From NCBI RefSeq assembly GCF_042678305.1, contig NZ_JBHUDT010000001.1: 64,000 bases of DNA; one strand, given 5' to 3'. Below are positions 25,701 to 33,705 of this stretch, in pieces; position 1 is the stretch's first letter; the number at the start of each line of letters is the position of its first letter. This DNA is from Gelatiniphilus marinus (GTDB taxonomy: Bacteria; Bacteroidota; Bacteroidia; Flavobacteriales; Flavobacteriaceae). Below the pieces are notes generated by a model, which saw only the letters and a program-made list of their open reading frames with translations, was not told the origin of the DNA and made no database searches. The position numbers and the translations under genes are program-made.

Positions 25701-27189
25701 TGTAGATTACAGTTTTAACGATAATGCTTCGGTTACCTTAAAAAACCAAAGTTTTATATTTCAAAATTTACAATTAACAGATACAAAGTATAATTCCATT
25801 GGGCAATTAAACGGGGCTTTAAGCCATGTAAACCTCTCTAAATGGCGATTGGATTTAGGTATAAACACCAACCGGCTACTCGTTTTAGACACCAAAGAAA
25901 CCGAAGAGGCCCTTTACTACGGCACCGGTTTTATTGGCGGAAGTGCAAGCATAAAAGGGCTGGCAGAAGAGCTAAGAATTAATGTTATTGGCGAAACCAA
26001 AAGAGGCACCGTTTTTAAAATACCATTAAACGATACAGAATCCTTTGGCGACAATTCGTTTATACATTTTATAACCAAAGAAGAAAAACTAGCAAAAGAG
26101 CAGGGTAATGGAGCGTTTTTAGAAGACATAAAAGGACTGGAATTGGATTTTGACCTAGATATTACCGAAGATGCCGAAGTAGAAATTATTATCGATAAAA
26201 ATACCGGACACGCTTTAAAAGGGCGTGGTAGCGGCGGGCTTTTAGTAGAAATAAACACCAACGGAAAATTTAATATGTGGGGCGATTTCGCGGTTTTTGA
26301 AGGCGTTTATAACTTTGCTTTTGGAGGTTTAATACAAAAAGAATTTATCGTACAACCCGGTGGTACCTTGGCTTGGAACGGCGAACCCTTAAAAGCATTA
26401 ATAAACATGTCTGCTACATACAAAACAAACGCAAACCCATCACCTTTGTTAGACAATCCCATTAACAGAAGCATTCCGGTAGAGTTAAACATTAACCTTA
26501 CAGGGGCTTTAGAGCAACCCGATCCGCAATTTGAGTTTCAATTCCCCAATGTAAGCTCAACCATTAAATCCGAGCTTCAATACCGGTTGGAATCTATAGA
26601 CGATAGGCAAAACCAGGCCTTGTACCTATTGTCAACAGGTGCGTTTTCACGAGGTTTGAACGATCTTAACTTCTCAGGTACCATTGCAGAACGACTTAAT
26701 GGCATAGTAAATGGTATATTTTCCAGCGAAAACGGAAAATTCGATTTTGGCTTTAATTACGAAGTTGGAGAAAACAGGCCCGATTATAAAACCGATGACA
26801 GGTTTAGCGCATCCATTCAAACAAAAATTAGCGACAAGGTGCTTATTAACGGTAAACTGGGAGTGCCCATTGGTGGCGCTACCGAAACCGTAATAGCCGG
26901 CGATGTAGAAATAAACTTTTTGTTGAATGAAGAAGGCACCTTAACCGCAAAGGTGTTCAATAGAGAAAACAGCATTCGCAATTTTGGAGAAAAAATAGGA
27001 TATACCCAAGGCGTTGGACTATCGTATAATGTAGATTTTGATACCTTTAAAGAACTTATCCGAAGCCTTTTTAAAAAACAAACAGACCAAAAAGATCAAA
27101 CATCAGACAAAGCAAAAAAAGAACCCGAAAAAAACACAACTCCAAGTTTTATTATCCACAAATCTGCACCGTCAAAAAAAGATAATTAA
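22786..27189 (+). CDS. tamB: TamB-like translocation and assembly module protein
   Basis: This is a very long protein (about 1470 residues) with one N-terminal membrane helix, a repetitive beta-rich middle and the conserved C-terminal DUF490/TamB domain (about 1080-1400, including GRGSGGLLVEINTNGKF and FEGVYNFAFGGLI). TamB forms a hydrophobic groove spanning the periplasm for lipid and outer-membrane-protein traffic. GTG 22786 is the only standard start after the in-frame stop at 22705. It would cut off a lysine-rich in-frame segment encoded from 22741 (IKKVLKIISKIAGIF) that looks like the natural cytoplasmic end. The true start may thus be non-canonical or hidden by a base error. Confidence 0.85.
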   Translation: MLLFIILVLVLSIPFVQTSLGNYATKKLNSEFGTNINIDRVGLQFNGDVELKNIYIEDYKQDTLINIAELNTSILSFKNLYSGKLVFGDIDIIDLVFNIKTYKDTTDTNLDIFVAKFDDNNPRQGKSSFLLSSSDVSIYNGHFKLLDENRETPKRLDFESLNINATNFLINGSDVSARINKLAFKDSRGVEVKNLMTNFSYTLTNMTFDNLKIKTPNSELKGNLKFSYNREDLQFFEDKVLVTASFKDSNVLLNELNTFYNEFGNNQYAQFSVDLSGTLNNLQTTKLRLTSSRNTKIYGDISFKNLFSKEEGDFYMNGKFRNLSSTYNDLTALLPNVLGAAIPSSFDRLGKFKIVGQSQITASTINADIEIDTELGFVDSKLEIKKINDIDNASYKGKIIFKDFDLGILIDEPKVGLTSLDLNVNGTGFVAETIDTQLEGDVFNIIYNNYNYSKIDVAGNVKNKIFDGNLIVNDKNLQLNFNGLVDFSEMMKKYDFEAKVDYANLNALNFIEKDSTSIFVSRVKMNMNASNLDDAYGRVLFQNTSYKNQKDTYYFDEFAISSRFDKQTRFIEINSPDIIEGSLEGQFVFKDIKKLFENALGHIYTNYNPNKVQANQNIDFNFKIYNKIVEVFFPEIQLGKNTFVRGRVESEEEGFRLTFKSPKIKLLNHFASNIELQVDNNNPLFNTYVEVDSISTKYYNVSKFNLINVTVGDTLFMRSEFKGGKQNKDIFNLSFYHTINEDTESVIGFKKSDVTVKNNKWHINEDKDRFNKISFNKKFTSFNIDKFKINHNNEEIKLSGFLKDSTQKDLKLNFKNVDLAKITPDIDSLSLAGNVNGKLDILQKNGSYLPNSSIIIDHFKVNNFPLGDFDATITGNEDLTKYKVDATIKNDFSKSFSAVGDITVIGKQSDIDVNLTFNDFNLQPLNPLLQDILSNIRGLVSGKANIVGNIKQPDINGKLNLNSAGLGIPYLNVDYSFNDNASVTLKNQSFIFQNLQLTDTKYNSIGQLNGALSHVNLSKWRLDLGINTNRLLVLDTKETEEALYYGTGFIGGSASIKGLAEELRINVIGETKRGTVFKIPLNDTESFGDNSFIHFITKEEKLAKEQGNGAFLEDIKGLELDFDLDITEDAEVEIIIDKNTGHALKGRGSGGLLVEINTNGKFNMWGDFAVFEGVYNFAFGGLIQKEFIVQPGGTLAWNGEPLKALINMSATYKTNANPSPLLDNPINRSIPVELNINLTGALEQPDPQFEFQFPNVSSTIKSELQYRLESIDDRQNQALYLLSTGAFSRGLNDLNFSGTIAERLNGIVNGIFSSENGKFDFGFNYEVGENRPDYKTDDRFSASIQTKISDKVLINGKLGVPIGGATETVIAGDVEINFLLNEEGTLTAKVFNRENSIRNFGEKIGYTQGVGLSYNVDFDTFKELIRSLFKKQTDQKDQTSDKAKKEPEKNTTPSFIIHKSAPSKKDN

Positions 27190-27343
27190 CAGTTTTTAAA
27201 CTTTTTACAGCTTAAATATTTAAAAACCCCTTTTTTTTATTAACTAAATCGTTATAGTTTAACGGGCTTTGTTAAAATATGATATATGTTATAAAATTAT
27301 AATATTAGTTTACTAATTTTACTTCGTAATAATAAAAAAATTA

Positions 27344-28330
27344 ATGCCAAAAAATATAAAAAAAATAGGTGTTTTAACCTCGGGTGGAGACTCACCGGGG
27401 ATGAACGCCGCAATTAGGTCGGTAGTAAGAGCATGCGCATACCATAACATAGAATGTGCCGGTATTTACCGTGGTTTCGAAGGTTTAATAGATGGCGATT
27501 TTAAACTCATGGACGCCAGAAGCGTAAAAGGAATTATAAATAAAGGTGGTACCATACTAAAAACTGCCCGTTCCAAGGAGTTTAGAACCAAAGAAGGCAG
27601 ACAAAAAGCCTTTAACAATTTAGTTAAAGCCGAAATTGAAGGATTGGTAGTAGTAGGTGGAGACGGCTCGTTTACCGGGGCTATGGTACTCAATAAAGAA
27701 TTCGATTTTCCGGTTGTAGGAATTCCAGGAACAATTGATAACGATATTTTCGGAACAACACATACCTTAGGTTTCGATACGGCCTTGAACACCGTAGTTG
27801 ACGCTATAGACAAGATACGGGATACGGCAAGCTCGCACAACAGGCTGTTTTTTATTGAAGTTATGGGGCGCGATGTAGGGCATATTGCCTTAAACGCTGG
27901 TATTGCCGGTGGCGCCGAAGAGATTTTAATACCCGAAGAAGATTTAGGCCTGGACCGACTGGTAGATTCTTTAAACAAAAGCAGAAAATCAGGTAAAACA
28001 TCAAGCATCGTTATCGTGGCCGAAGGCGATAAAATTGGAAAGAATATTTTTGAACTTAAAGACTATGTCGATGAAAACATGGAAGGTTACGATGTACGTG
28101 TTTCTGTACTTGGGCACATGCAACGCGGTGGCGCACCATCTTGTTTCGATCGTGTACTGGCCAGTAGAATGGGCGTAAAAGCCGTAGAGTCGTTATTAGA
28201 AGGAAAATCCAATTACATGGTGGGCTTACTGGGCGGCAAAATGGAATTAACCCATCTCGATAAAGCCATCAAAGGAAAAACTAAAATAAATTTAGAATTA
28301 TTGCGTGTCTCAGATATTATGAGCACCTAA
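27344..28330 (+). CDS. pfkA: ATP-dependent 6-phosphofructokinase
   Basis: A 328-residue phosphofructokinase with TSGGDSPGMNA at the nucleotide site, GGDGSFTGA, the catalytic PGTIDND and MGRDVGHIAL. The glycines in GGDGS and PGTIDND indicate ATP rather than pyrophosphate as donor. It phosphorylates fructose 6-phosphate in glycolysis. It is followed after 22 bases by gapA, so both glycolytic genes should share a transcript. A weak promoter match (TTTG at 27268-27271, 20 bases, TAAAATTA) lies upstream. Confidence 0.95.
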   Translation: MPKNIKKIGVLTSGGDSPGMNAAIRSVVRACAYHNIECAGIYRGFEGLIDGDFKLMDARSVKGIINKGGTILKTARSKEFRTKEGRQKAFNNLVKAEIEGLVVVGGDGSFTGAMVLNKEFDFPVVGIPGTIDNDIFGTTHTLGFDTALNTVVDAIDKIRDTASSHNRLFFIEVMGRDVGHIALNAGIAGGAEEILIPEEDLGLDRLVDSLNKSRKSGKTSSIVIVAEGDKIGKNIFELKDYVDENMEGYDVRVSVLGHMQRGGAPSCFDRVLASRMGVKAVESLLEGKSNYMVGLLGGKMELTHLDKAIKGKTKINLELLRVSDIMST

Positions 28331-28352
28331 ACATTAATACAATAATAATATT

Positions 28353-29354
28353 ATGTCAAAATTAAAAATTGGAATTAACGGATTTGGTAGAATTGGAAGA
28401 ATAGCTTTCAGAATAGCTGCCGAAAGACCAAATGTAGAAATAGTAGGAATTAACGACCTGTTAGACGTAGAGCATTTAGCCTATTTGTTAAAATATGATT
28501 CGGTACACGGTAGGTTTGATGGTACCATTGAAACCAAAAACGGAAACCTATTTGTAAACGGAAACGAAATAAGAGTTACCGCCGAGCGCAACCCAGAAGA
28601 TTTAAAATGGGACGAAGTAGGAGCAGAAGTTGTATTAGACTGTACAGGTATTTTTACAACCTTAGAAGGCGCAGGAAAACACATTGCAGCTGGCGCTAAA
28701 AAAGTAGCCATATCTGCACCATCGGCAGACGCACCTATGTTTGTAATGGGCGTTAACCATAACGAGATTACTGCCGCAGATACCATTGTGTCTAACGCAT
28801 CTTGTACAACCAACTGCCTAGCACCTTTAGCTAAAGTAATTAACGATAAATTCGGGATTGCAGAAGGCTTAATGACTACCGTACACGCAGCCACGGCAAC
28901 ACAGTTTACTGTAGATGGCCCTTCAAGAAAAGATTACAGACTAGGTCGTGCTTCATTAAATAATATCGTACCTGCTTCTACAGGAGCTGCAAAAGCAGTT
29001 GGCAAGGTAATCCCAGAATTAAACGGAAAATTAACAGGTATGGCATTTAGAGTACCAACTGTTGATGTTTCTGTGGTAGATTTAACCTGTCGTTTAGAAA
29101 AAAGCGCCTCTTGGGATGAGATAAAAGCAGCTTTAAAAGATGCCTCAGAAAACGAATTAAAAGGTATTTTAGGATATACCGAAGAAGGTGTAGTATCACA
29201 AGATTTTGTATCAGAACCTAAAACAAGTACATTTGATGCCAATGCAAGTATGGCATTAAACGATAATTTTGTTAAATTAGTGTCCTGGTACGATAACGAA
29301 TACGGGTATTCATCTAAATTGGTAGATTTAGCACAGCATATCGGTTCAAAATAA
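28353..29354 (+). CDS. gapA: Glyceraldehyde-3-phosphate dehydrogenase, type I
   Basis: This is the canonical GAPDH: NAD-binding INGFGRIGR at the start, an Asp after the second strand (GINDLLD) as in NAD-specific enzymes, and the catalytic SNASCTTNCLAP with Cys151. Conserved WYDNEYGYS occurs near the end. It oxidises glyceraldehyde 3-phosphate to 1,3-bisphosphoglycerate. It is the second gene of the pfkA-gapA unit, which ends at a strong hairpin. Confidence 0.97.
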   Translation: MSKLKIGINGFGRIGRIAFRIAAERPNVEIVGINDLLDVEHLAYLLKYDSVHGRFDGTIETKNGNLFVNGNEIRVTAERNPEDLKWDEVGAEVVLDCTGIFTTLEGAGKHIAAGAKKVAISAPSADAPMFVMGVNHNEITAADTIVSNASCTTNCLAPLAKVINDKFGIAEGLMTTVHAATATQFTVDGPSRKDYRLGRASLNNIVPASTGAAKAVGKVIPELNGKLTGMAFRVPTVDVSVVDLTCRLEKSASWDEIKAALKDASENELKGILGYTEEGVVSQDFVSEPKTSTFDANASMALNDNFVKLVSWYDNEYGYSSKLVDLAQHIGSK

Positions 29355-29364
29355 AATATTAACT

Positions 29365-29414
29365 AATCCGCAGAATTATCGTTTGCAAACCTATTGATTC
29401 TGCGGATTTCTTTT
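29365..29414 (+). terminator. Terminator after gapA
   Basis: AATCCGCAGAAT and ATTCTGCGGATT form a 12-bp perfect stem around a 20-base loop that itself contains TTTGCAAA. It is followed by TCTTTT. It lies 11 bases after the gapA stop. Confidence 0.8.
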
Positions 29415-29425
29415 ACATTTAACTT

Positions 29426-30292
29426 ATGATTTTAATTGTTGATAGTGGTTCTACAAAGTCTGATTGGATTGCTGTAGATAGTAACGGAAATAGATTGCTG
29501 GAAAAAATACGTACTAAAGGATTAAATCCTGCAATACTACCAGAAAAAAAACTAAAAAAAATAATTAAAAAAAACGAAGATTTAAAAGCTAACAGAGAAC
29601 AGGTTACGCATATATTCTTTTACGGCGCCGGCTGTGGTACAGAGAAACCCACTGCACTCTTAAAAAGCATCTTGGAAGAAATATTTGTAAATGCCACAGT
29701 TGAGGTTAACGAAGACACCATGGCTGCCGTTTATGCCACCATTAACAGCATAGATGAAGCCGCTGTAGTTTGTATCTTGGGCACCGGATCTAACTGCAGC
29801 TACTACGATGGCAAAATTGAGCACAAACGTGTAAAATCCCTTGGCTATTCTATTATGGACGATGCCTCGGGCAATTACTACGGGCGCCAATTAATAAGAG
29901 ATTATTATTTTAACCACATGCCAGAAAATGTTAAAATCGCTTTTGAAACCAAGTTTAATGTTGAAGACGATTACATAAAACACAACCTTTACAAGCAACC
30001 AAACCCCAACGCATATTTGGCAAGTTTTGCAGAGTTTATGTTTCTGCACAAAGACTCAGAATACATAATTAACCTTATAAAAAAAGGCATACGTTTGTTT
30101 ACAACCAATATGATTATGCAATATAAAGAAGAACTTAAATCGGTTCCTGTACATTTTGCGGGTTCTATTGCCTTTTTCGCTAAAAACGAAATTATAGAGG
30201 TTGCCCAAGAAATGGGTTTTAGGGTTGGTAATTTCGAGCGCAGGCCCATAGATGGCTTAGTGGCATTCCATACCAAAAATTTAAAAAACTAA
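29426..30292 (+). CDS. BadF/BadG-type ATPase, N-acetylglucosamine kinase-like
   Basis: The ASKHA fold is shown by DSGSTKSDW (phosphate 1), GAGCGTEKP, CILGTGSN (phosphate 2) and a C-terminal adenosine motif around HFAGSIAFF. Flavobacterial members of 280-290 residues are usually annotated as N-acetylglucosamine kinase or as BadF/BadG ATPase. A role in amino-sugar recycling would suit the cell-wall genes nearby, but specificity is inferred. It begins just after the gapA terminator. Confidence 0.8.
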   Translation: MILIVDSGSTKSDWIAVDSNGNRLLEKIRTKGLNPAILPEKKLKKIIKKNEDLKANREQVTHIFFYGAGCGTEKPTALLKSILEEIFVNATVEVNEDTMAAVYATINSIDEAAVVCILGTGSNCSYYDGKIEHKRVKSLGYSIMDDASGNYYGRQLIRDYYFNHMPENVKIAFETKFNVEDDYIKHNLYKQPNPNAYLASFAEFMFLHKDSEYIINLIKKGIRLFTTNMIMQYKEELKSVPVHFAGSIAFFAKNEIIEVAQEMGFRVGNFERRPIDGLVAFHTKNLKN

Positions 30293-30311
30293 TCTATAAA
30301 AAACATAGTTT

Positions 30312-31544
30312 TTGCCAGAACACCTAGCTTTTTATATTTCCAACACCGATAATAAAAACCTGCTTATTAAGCGCATTGTATCTAAAAACTTAATAGGAAA
30401 AAGCGCTGATTTAAAAGGTGCTGTGTTTTCAAAAAAAACGCTAGATAAATTTATAGACGAAGAAGTGCGCCATGGTAATTTCAATGTGGCAACCACTACA
30501 AGCAACAGTTTGTTGCACTCCTCTGAGGGCGAACGTAAAAAAGCCTTGTTGCAGCACCTTATTTCTAAAAACCCAGATTATATTATAGTAGATAATGTCT
30601 TTGGTAATTTAGATGCTAAAGCCCAAAAAGATATTGAAAAAACACTAACACGTTTAAGCCAAAATATATCAATAATTCAAATTTCTAATAGGAAAAAAGA
30701 TATATTGCCTTTTATATATCAGCCTTTTAAATTAGAAAATAACAGTCCTGTTTTGTGTAAAAAAACAGAAGTGTTAAAAAATGATGAAACAAAAAATTTC
30801 GTACCAAGTTTACCAAAACCATACACTATAAATAATAATAAATACGATTCGCTAATAAAGTTCAAAAATGTTACAGTGAGTTATGGCGACCGAACGATTG
30901 TAAACAATATAACTTGGGAAATTAAACCTGGCGAATTTTGGCAATTAACAGGACCGAACGGCTCCGGAAAAAGCACCCTTTTAAGTCTTGTTTCTGGAGA
31001 TAATCCAAAAGCATACAACCAAGACATTACCTTATTTGGCATAAAAAAAGGAAGCGGGGAAAGTGTATGGGACATCAAAAGAAAAATCGGTTATTTTTCG
31101 TCCGAGCATTTAAGAGGTTTCGAGCGTTTACAGGCCATAGAAAAAATGATTGTTTCTGGTTTTTACGATTCTATTGGGCTGTATAAAATACCAAACGAAA
31201 GGCAAATAGCATTGGCGCACCAATGGCTAAAATTGCTAAATATGTATCCTATAAAAGATAAAAGTTTTTTAAGCTTATCTGTGGGGCACCAACGTTTGGT
31301 ATTAATAGCCAGAGCCATGGTTAAACATCCGCCATTGTTAATATTAGACGAGCCAACCAATGGTCTGGACGATAGGGATGCGGCCTTGTTTTGCAAACTT
31401 GTAAACAAAATAGCACTAGAAAGCCAAACCGCTATTTTATACGTGTCGCACAGAAAAGAAGAAAGCTTAATAAACCCCGATTTTATATTCGATTTACAAC
31501 CCCAAAAAACAGGATCTATAGGTACAGTACACAAAACTTCTTAA
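30312..31544 (+). CDS. Twin ABC ATPase with degenerate first half (ModF-like)
   Basis: The C-terminal half (about residues 180-400) is a full nucleotide-binding domain: Walker A GPNGSGKST, signature LSVGHQRL (Gln replaced by His-Gln), Walker B LLILDEPTNGLD and switch SHR. The N-terminal half lacks a Walker A loop but keeps a signature-like SSEGERKKALL and a Walker-B-like YIIVDNVFGNLD, so it is a decayed second ABC domain. There are no membrane segments and no permease gene nearby, so transport is uncertain. The frame begins with TTG at 30312; no ATG precedes the conserved region. Confidence 0.78.
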   Translation: MPEHLAFYISNTDNKNLLIKRIVSKNLIGKSADLKGAVFSKKTLDKFIDEEVRHGNFNVATTTSNSLLHSSEGERKKALLQHLISKNPDYIIVDNVFGNLDAKAQKDIEKTLTRLSQNISIIQISNRKKDILPFIYQPFKLENNSPVLCKKTEVLKNDETKNFVPSLPKPYTINNNKYDSLIKFKNVTVSYGDRTIVNNITWEIKPGEFWQLTGPNGSGKSTLLSLVSGDNPKAYNQDITLFGIKKGSGESVWDIKRKIGYFSSEHLRGFERLQAIEKMIVSGFYDSIGLYKIPNERQIALAHQWLKLLNMYPIKDKSFLSLSVGHQRLVLIARAMVKHPPLLILDEPTNGLDDRDAALFCKLVNKIALESQTAILYVSHRKEESLINPDFIFDLQPQKTGSIGTVHKTS

Positions 31545-31574
31545 AAATTTATAGAAATACTAATTTGTAAGTTA

Positions 31575-31582
31575 TATCTTTG
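31575..31582 (+). promoter_or_regulatory. Promoter -7 element (TATCTTTG)
   Basis: TATCTTTG matches TAnnTTTG and lies 42 bases before the histidine-kinase start. No TTG is found at the proper distance upstream, so the match is partial. Confidence 0.35.
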
Positions 31583-31624
31583 GTATTAGTACATTTTAAA
31601 TTTACTTTATCTTAATCGCTGTTC

Positions 31625-33040
31625 ATGCCCATTTTTAAAAAACAAATAAAACCCAACCAAGCAAAAATTGTATTATTTATTTTTGTTTGCATCGCATTTG
31701 CAGCAATTTTTTTTGTAGGCTTTAATTATATAGAAGATATAACGGTACTACAAAGTTTAGCCTATTTGCTGGCCATTTTAATATTGGTACTGGTGGTTAT
31801 TGCATTTCAGTTTTTTAAAACTCAATACGCTAACGATATTGAAGTGCAAAACCTAAGCAATCTTACCACCGATTTAAAGCAAAAATTAAGCAGCGCATTA
31901 GATACGGCCGATTACAAATCGATTTATTTGGCCAATATGAGCTATGAAATAAGAACGCCTTTAAATACCGTACTGGGCATGCTAAATATGTTAAATCAGA
32001 CCAATTTAGATGCCGACCAAAAGGCACAAGTTGAGATTGCAGAGTATTCTTCAGAGCATTTGTTGCAGTTGGTAAACATGATTATTGATAACGCTAAAGT
32101 TGACGACGGCGAAGTCGAATTGAATTTGGCCGCAATAAATCTAAAATCCGATTTATCCAGACTCATAAAGGTTTTTGAGTATCAAGCTTGGGAAAAAGGA
32201 CTGGAACTAGATTTTGAATTTTTGTTTGAAGACGATAATAAATTTTACCTTTTAGCAGATATCGCCAAAATACAGCAAGTATTAATTAACCTAATTAACA
32301 ATGCCATTAAGTTTACCAATTTCGGTAAAATTACAATAATTATAGACCAAACAGTTGGTATAGATGAAGACCAAATAGTTACTTTTTATGTTAAAGATAC
32401 CGGTGTTGGCATGCGAGCCCATCAAGTTAAAAAAATTCTTAATACTTCGGGTAAAACCAATGTTTCCAAATTCCAGGATTTTAGAGGTGGCGGGTATGGG
32501 CTTTCCATTACCAAAAATTTGGTAAAATTAATGGGCGGTGAGCTTAAGGTTGAAAGTAAGGAAAATAAAGGCTCAACATTTTACTTTAGCCTACAACTTA
32601 AAAGGACATTAAACCTACAAGCTCCTATTGCAAAATTAAAACCCGCGTTGCTCAATAAATTTAATGTGCTTGTTGCCGAGGATAATAGGATGAACCAAAA
32701 AGTGATTAAATTTTTGTTAGAGCAACAAGGTGCCGATTGTACGTTTGCCAAAAACGGATTGGAAGCTGTAGATTTGTATGAAATACTAGATTTCGATATG
32801 GTATTTATGGATATTTACATGCCCGATTTGGATGGGTACCAAGCCACAGAAAAAATTAAGCACAGTAAAAAATATACCCAACGAAAAACCCCTATAATAG
32901 CAGTCTCTGCAAGTGCTTTTGATGAGGATATAGAAAATGCAAAACTGGCAGGTATCGATGATTTTTTAGCAAAACCCATTGAAGTAGAAAAGCTAAAAGA
33001 ACTACTTGTAAAATACGCTTCAATTAATGAGCCAGCATAA
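31625..33040 (+). CDS. Hybrid sensor histidine kinase/response regulator lacking the phospho-acceptor His
   Basis: Two membrane helices (about residues 12-33 and 40-62) lead to a kinase core and a C-terminal receiver. The H-box reads NMSYEIRTPLN: Tyr107 (codon TAT at 31943) replaces the otherwise invariant His. The ATPase part keeps the N box (INLINNAIKF), the G1 box (DTGVGM) and the glycine-rich GGGYGLSI. The receiver has EDN and an acceptor Asp396 in VFMDIYMPDLDG. It therefore can probably bind ATP but not autophosphorylate in the normal way. It may act as a scaffold or phosphatase, or receive phosphate from another kinase. There is no extracellular sensor domain. Confidence 0.85.
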   Translation: MPIFKKQIKPNQAKIVLFIFVCIAFAAIFFVGFNYIEDITVLQSLAYLLAILILVLVVIAFQFFKTQYANDIEVQNLSNLTTDLKQKLSSALDTADYKSIYLANMSYEIRTPLNTVLGMLNMLNQTNLDADQKAQVEIAEYSSEHLLQLVNMIIDNAKVDDGEVELNLAAINLKSDLSRLIKVFEYQAWEKGLELDFEFLFEDDNKFYLLADIAKIQQVLINLINNAIKFTNFGKITIIIDQTVGIDEDQIVTFYVKDTGVGMRAHQVKKILNTSGKTNVSKFQDFRGGGYGLSITKNLVKLMGGELKVESKENKGSTFYFSLQLKRTLNLQAPIAKLKPALLNKFNVLVAEDNRMNQKVIKFLLEQQGADCTFAKNGLEAVDLYEILDFDMVFMDIYMPDLDGYQATEKIKHSKKYTQRKTPIIAVSASAFDEDIENAKLAGIDDFLAKPIEVEKLKELLVKYASINEPA

Positions 33041-33153
33041 TCTCTACGAACAATCGTTTTTGCTAGGTTACTAATTTTGCACCATGCAGTCCCGAAAGTT
33101 ATCGAGATTGTTTTAGCACCTTATAAACATGAGGTCAAAAAAATCTTTTAATA

Positions 33154-33177
33154 AGACCTTGAAACAAGTTCTAGGGT
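33154..33177. repeat. Dispersed repeat, TGAAACAAGTTC family (degenerate copy)
   Basis: ACCTTGAAACAAGTTCTAGGGT matches the copy at 63515-63540 (ATGCTGAAACAAGTTCAGGGT) over most of its length. It lies in the gap between the hybrid kinase and ridA, which otherwise holds nothing recognisable. Confidence 0.5.
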
Positions 33178-33214
33178 AAAGAGCATTATAAGATTGTTAG
33201 CGGGCAATCAATAA

Positions 33215-33598
33215 TTACTTTACCGCAATCATGCTAATCTCAACATTTACATCTTTTGGTAATCTGGCAACTTCAACGGTTTCGCGAGCTGGTGCTGAGG
33301 CATCATTAAAATAGCTTCCGTAAACCGCGTTTATTTGTCCAAAATTATCCATATCGCTAATAAATATAGAAGATTTTATAACGTTATCAAAAGTCATATC
33401 AGCAGCTTTTAATACCGCTTTCATGTTTTCCATAACCTGTTTGGTTTCGGTTTCAATATCATCTAAAACAAGTGCTCCGGTTTCTGGGTTAAATGCTATT
33501 TGCCCTGAAGTGTATAGGGTGTTTCCGCTTAAAACGGCTTGATTGTAAGGCCCAATAGGAGCCGGCGCATCTGTTGTGGTAATAATTTTTTTCATCAA
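33215..33598 (-). CDS. RidA family enamine/imine deaminase
   Basis: This is a 127-residue RidA protein. It has the family start IITTTDAPAPIGPYNQAV, the conserved LYTSGQIAFNPETG, and the C-terminal ARETVEVARLPKDVNVEI, which includes the substrate-binding Arg. RidA enzymes hydrolyse reactive 2-aminoacrylate and related enamines formed by pyridoxal enzymes, protecting metabolism in the cytosol. The frame begins Met-Met; the second ATG (33595) is equally likely. Confidence 0.92.
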   Translation of the reverse strand: MMKKIITTTDAPAPIGPYNQAVLSGNTLYTSGQIAFNPETGALVLDDIETETKQVMENMKAVLKAADMTFDNVIKSSIFISDMDNFGQINAVYGSYFNDASAPARETVEVARLPKDVNVEISMIAVK

Positions 33599-33612
33599 TT
33601 TATGGTTTTTTT

Positions 33613-33678
33613 ATTCCCTCGCAGGAGAGAATCTCATTGTTATTTATTTCTGTAACATGTGCTAAACTTGTTTCAGTA
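33613..33678. repeat. Two dispersed palindromes side by side upstream of ridA
   Basis: The segment 33613-33635, read on the minus strand, is GAGATTCTCTCCTGCGAGGG followed by AAT, a relative of the bshA-leader palindrome at 46926-46948. At 33660-33678, TGCTAAACTTGTTTCAGTA is an inverted copy of the TGCTGAAACAAGTTCAG family found at 63515-63540. Together they fill most of the ridA-lptD gap. Confidence 0.5.
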
Positions 33679-33705
33679 AAGCAAAAAAATAATTATTCAA
33701 TTCAT

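Noticed and set aside
27466..28008. A 180-codon frame antisense to pfkA
   Set aside because: Shadow of a highly conserved gene; composition is Ser/Pro/Thr-rich as expected from reverse reading.
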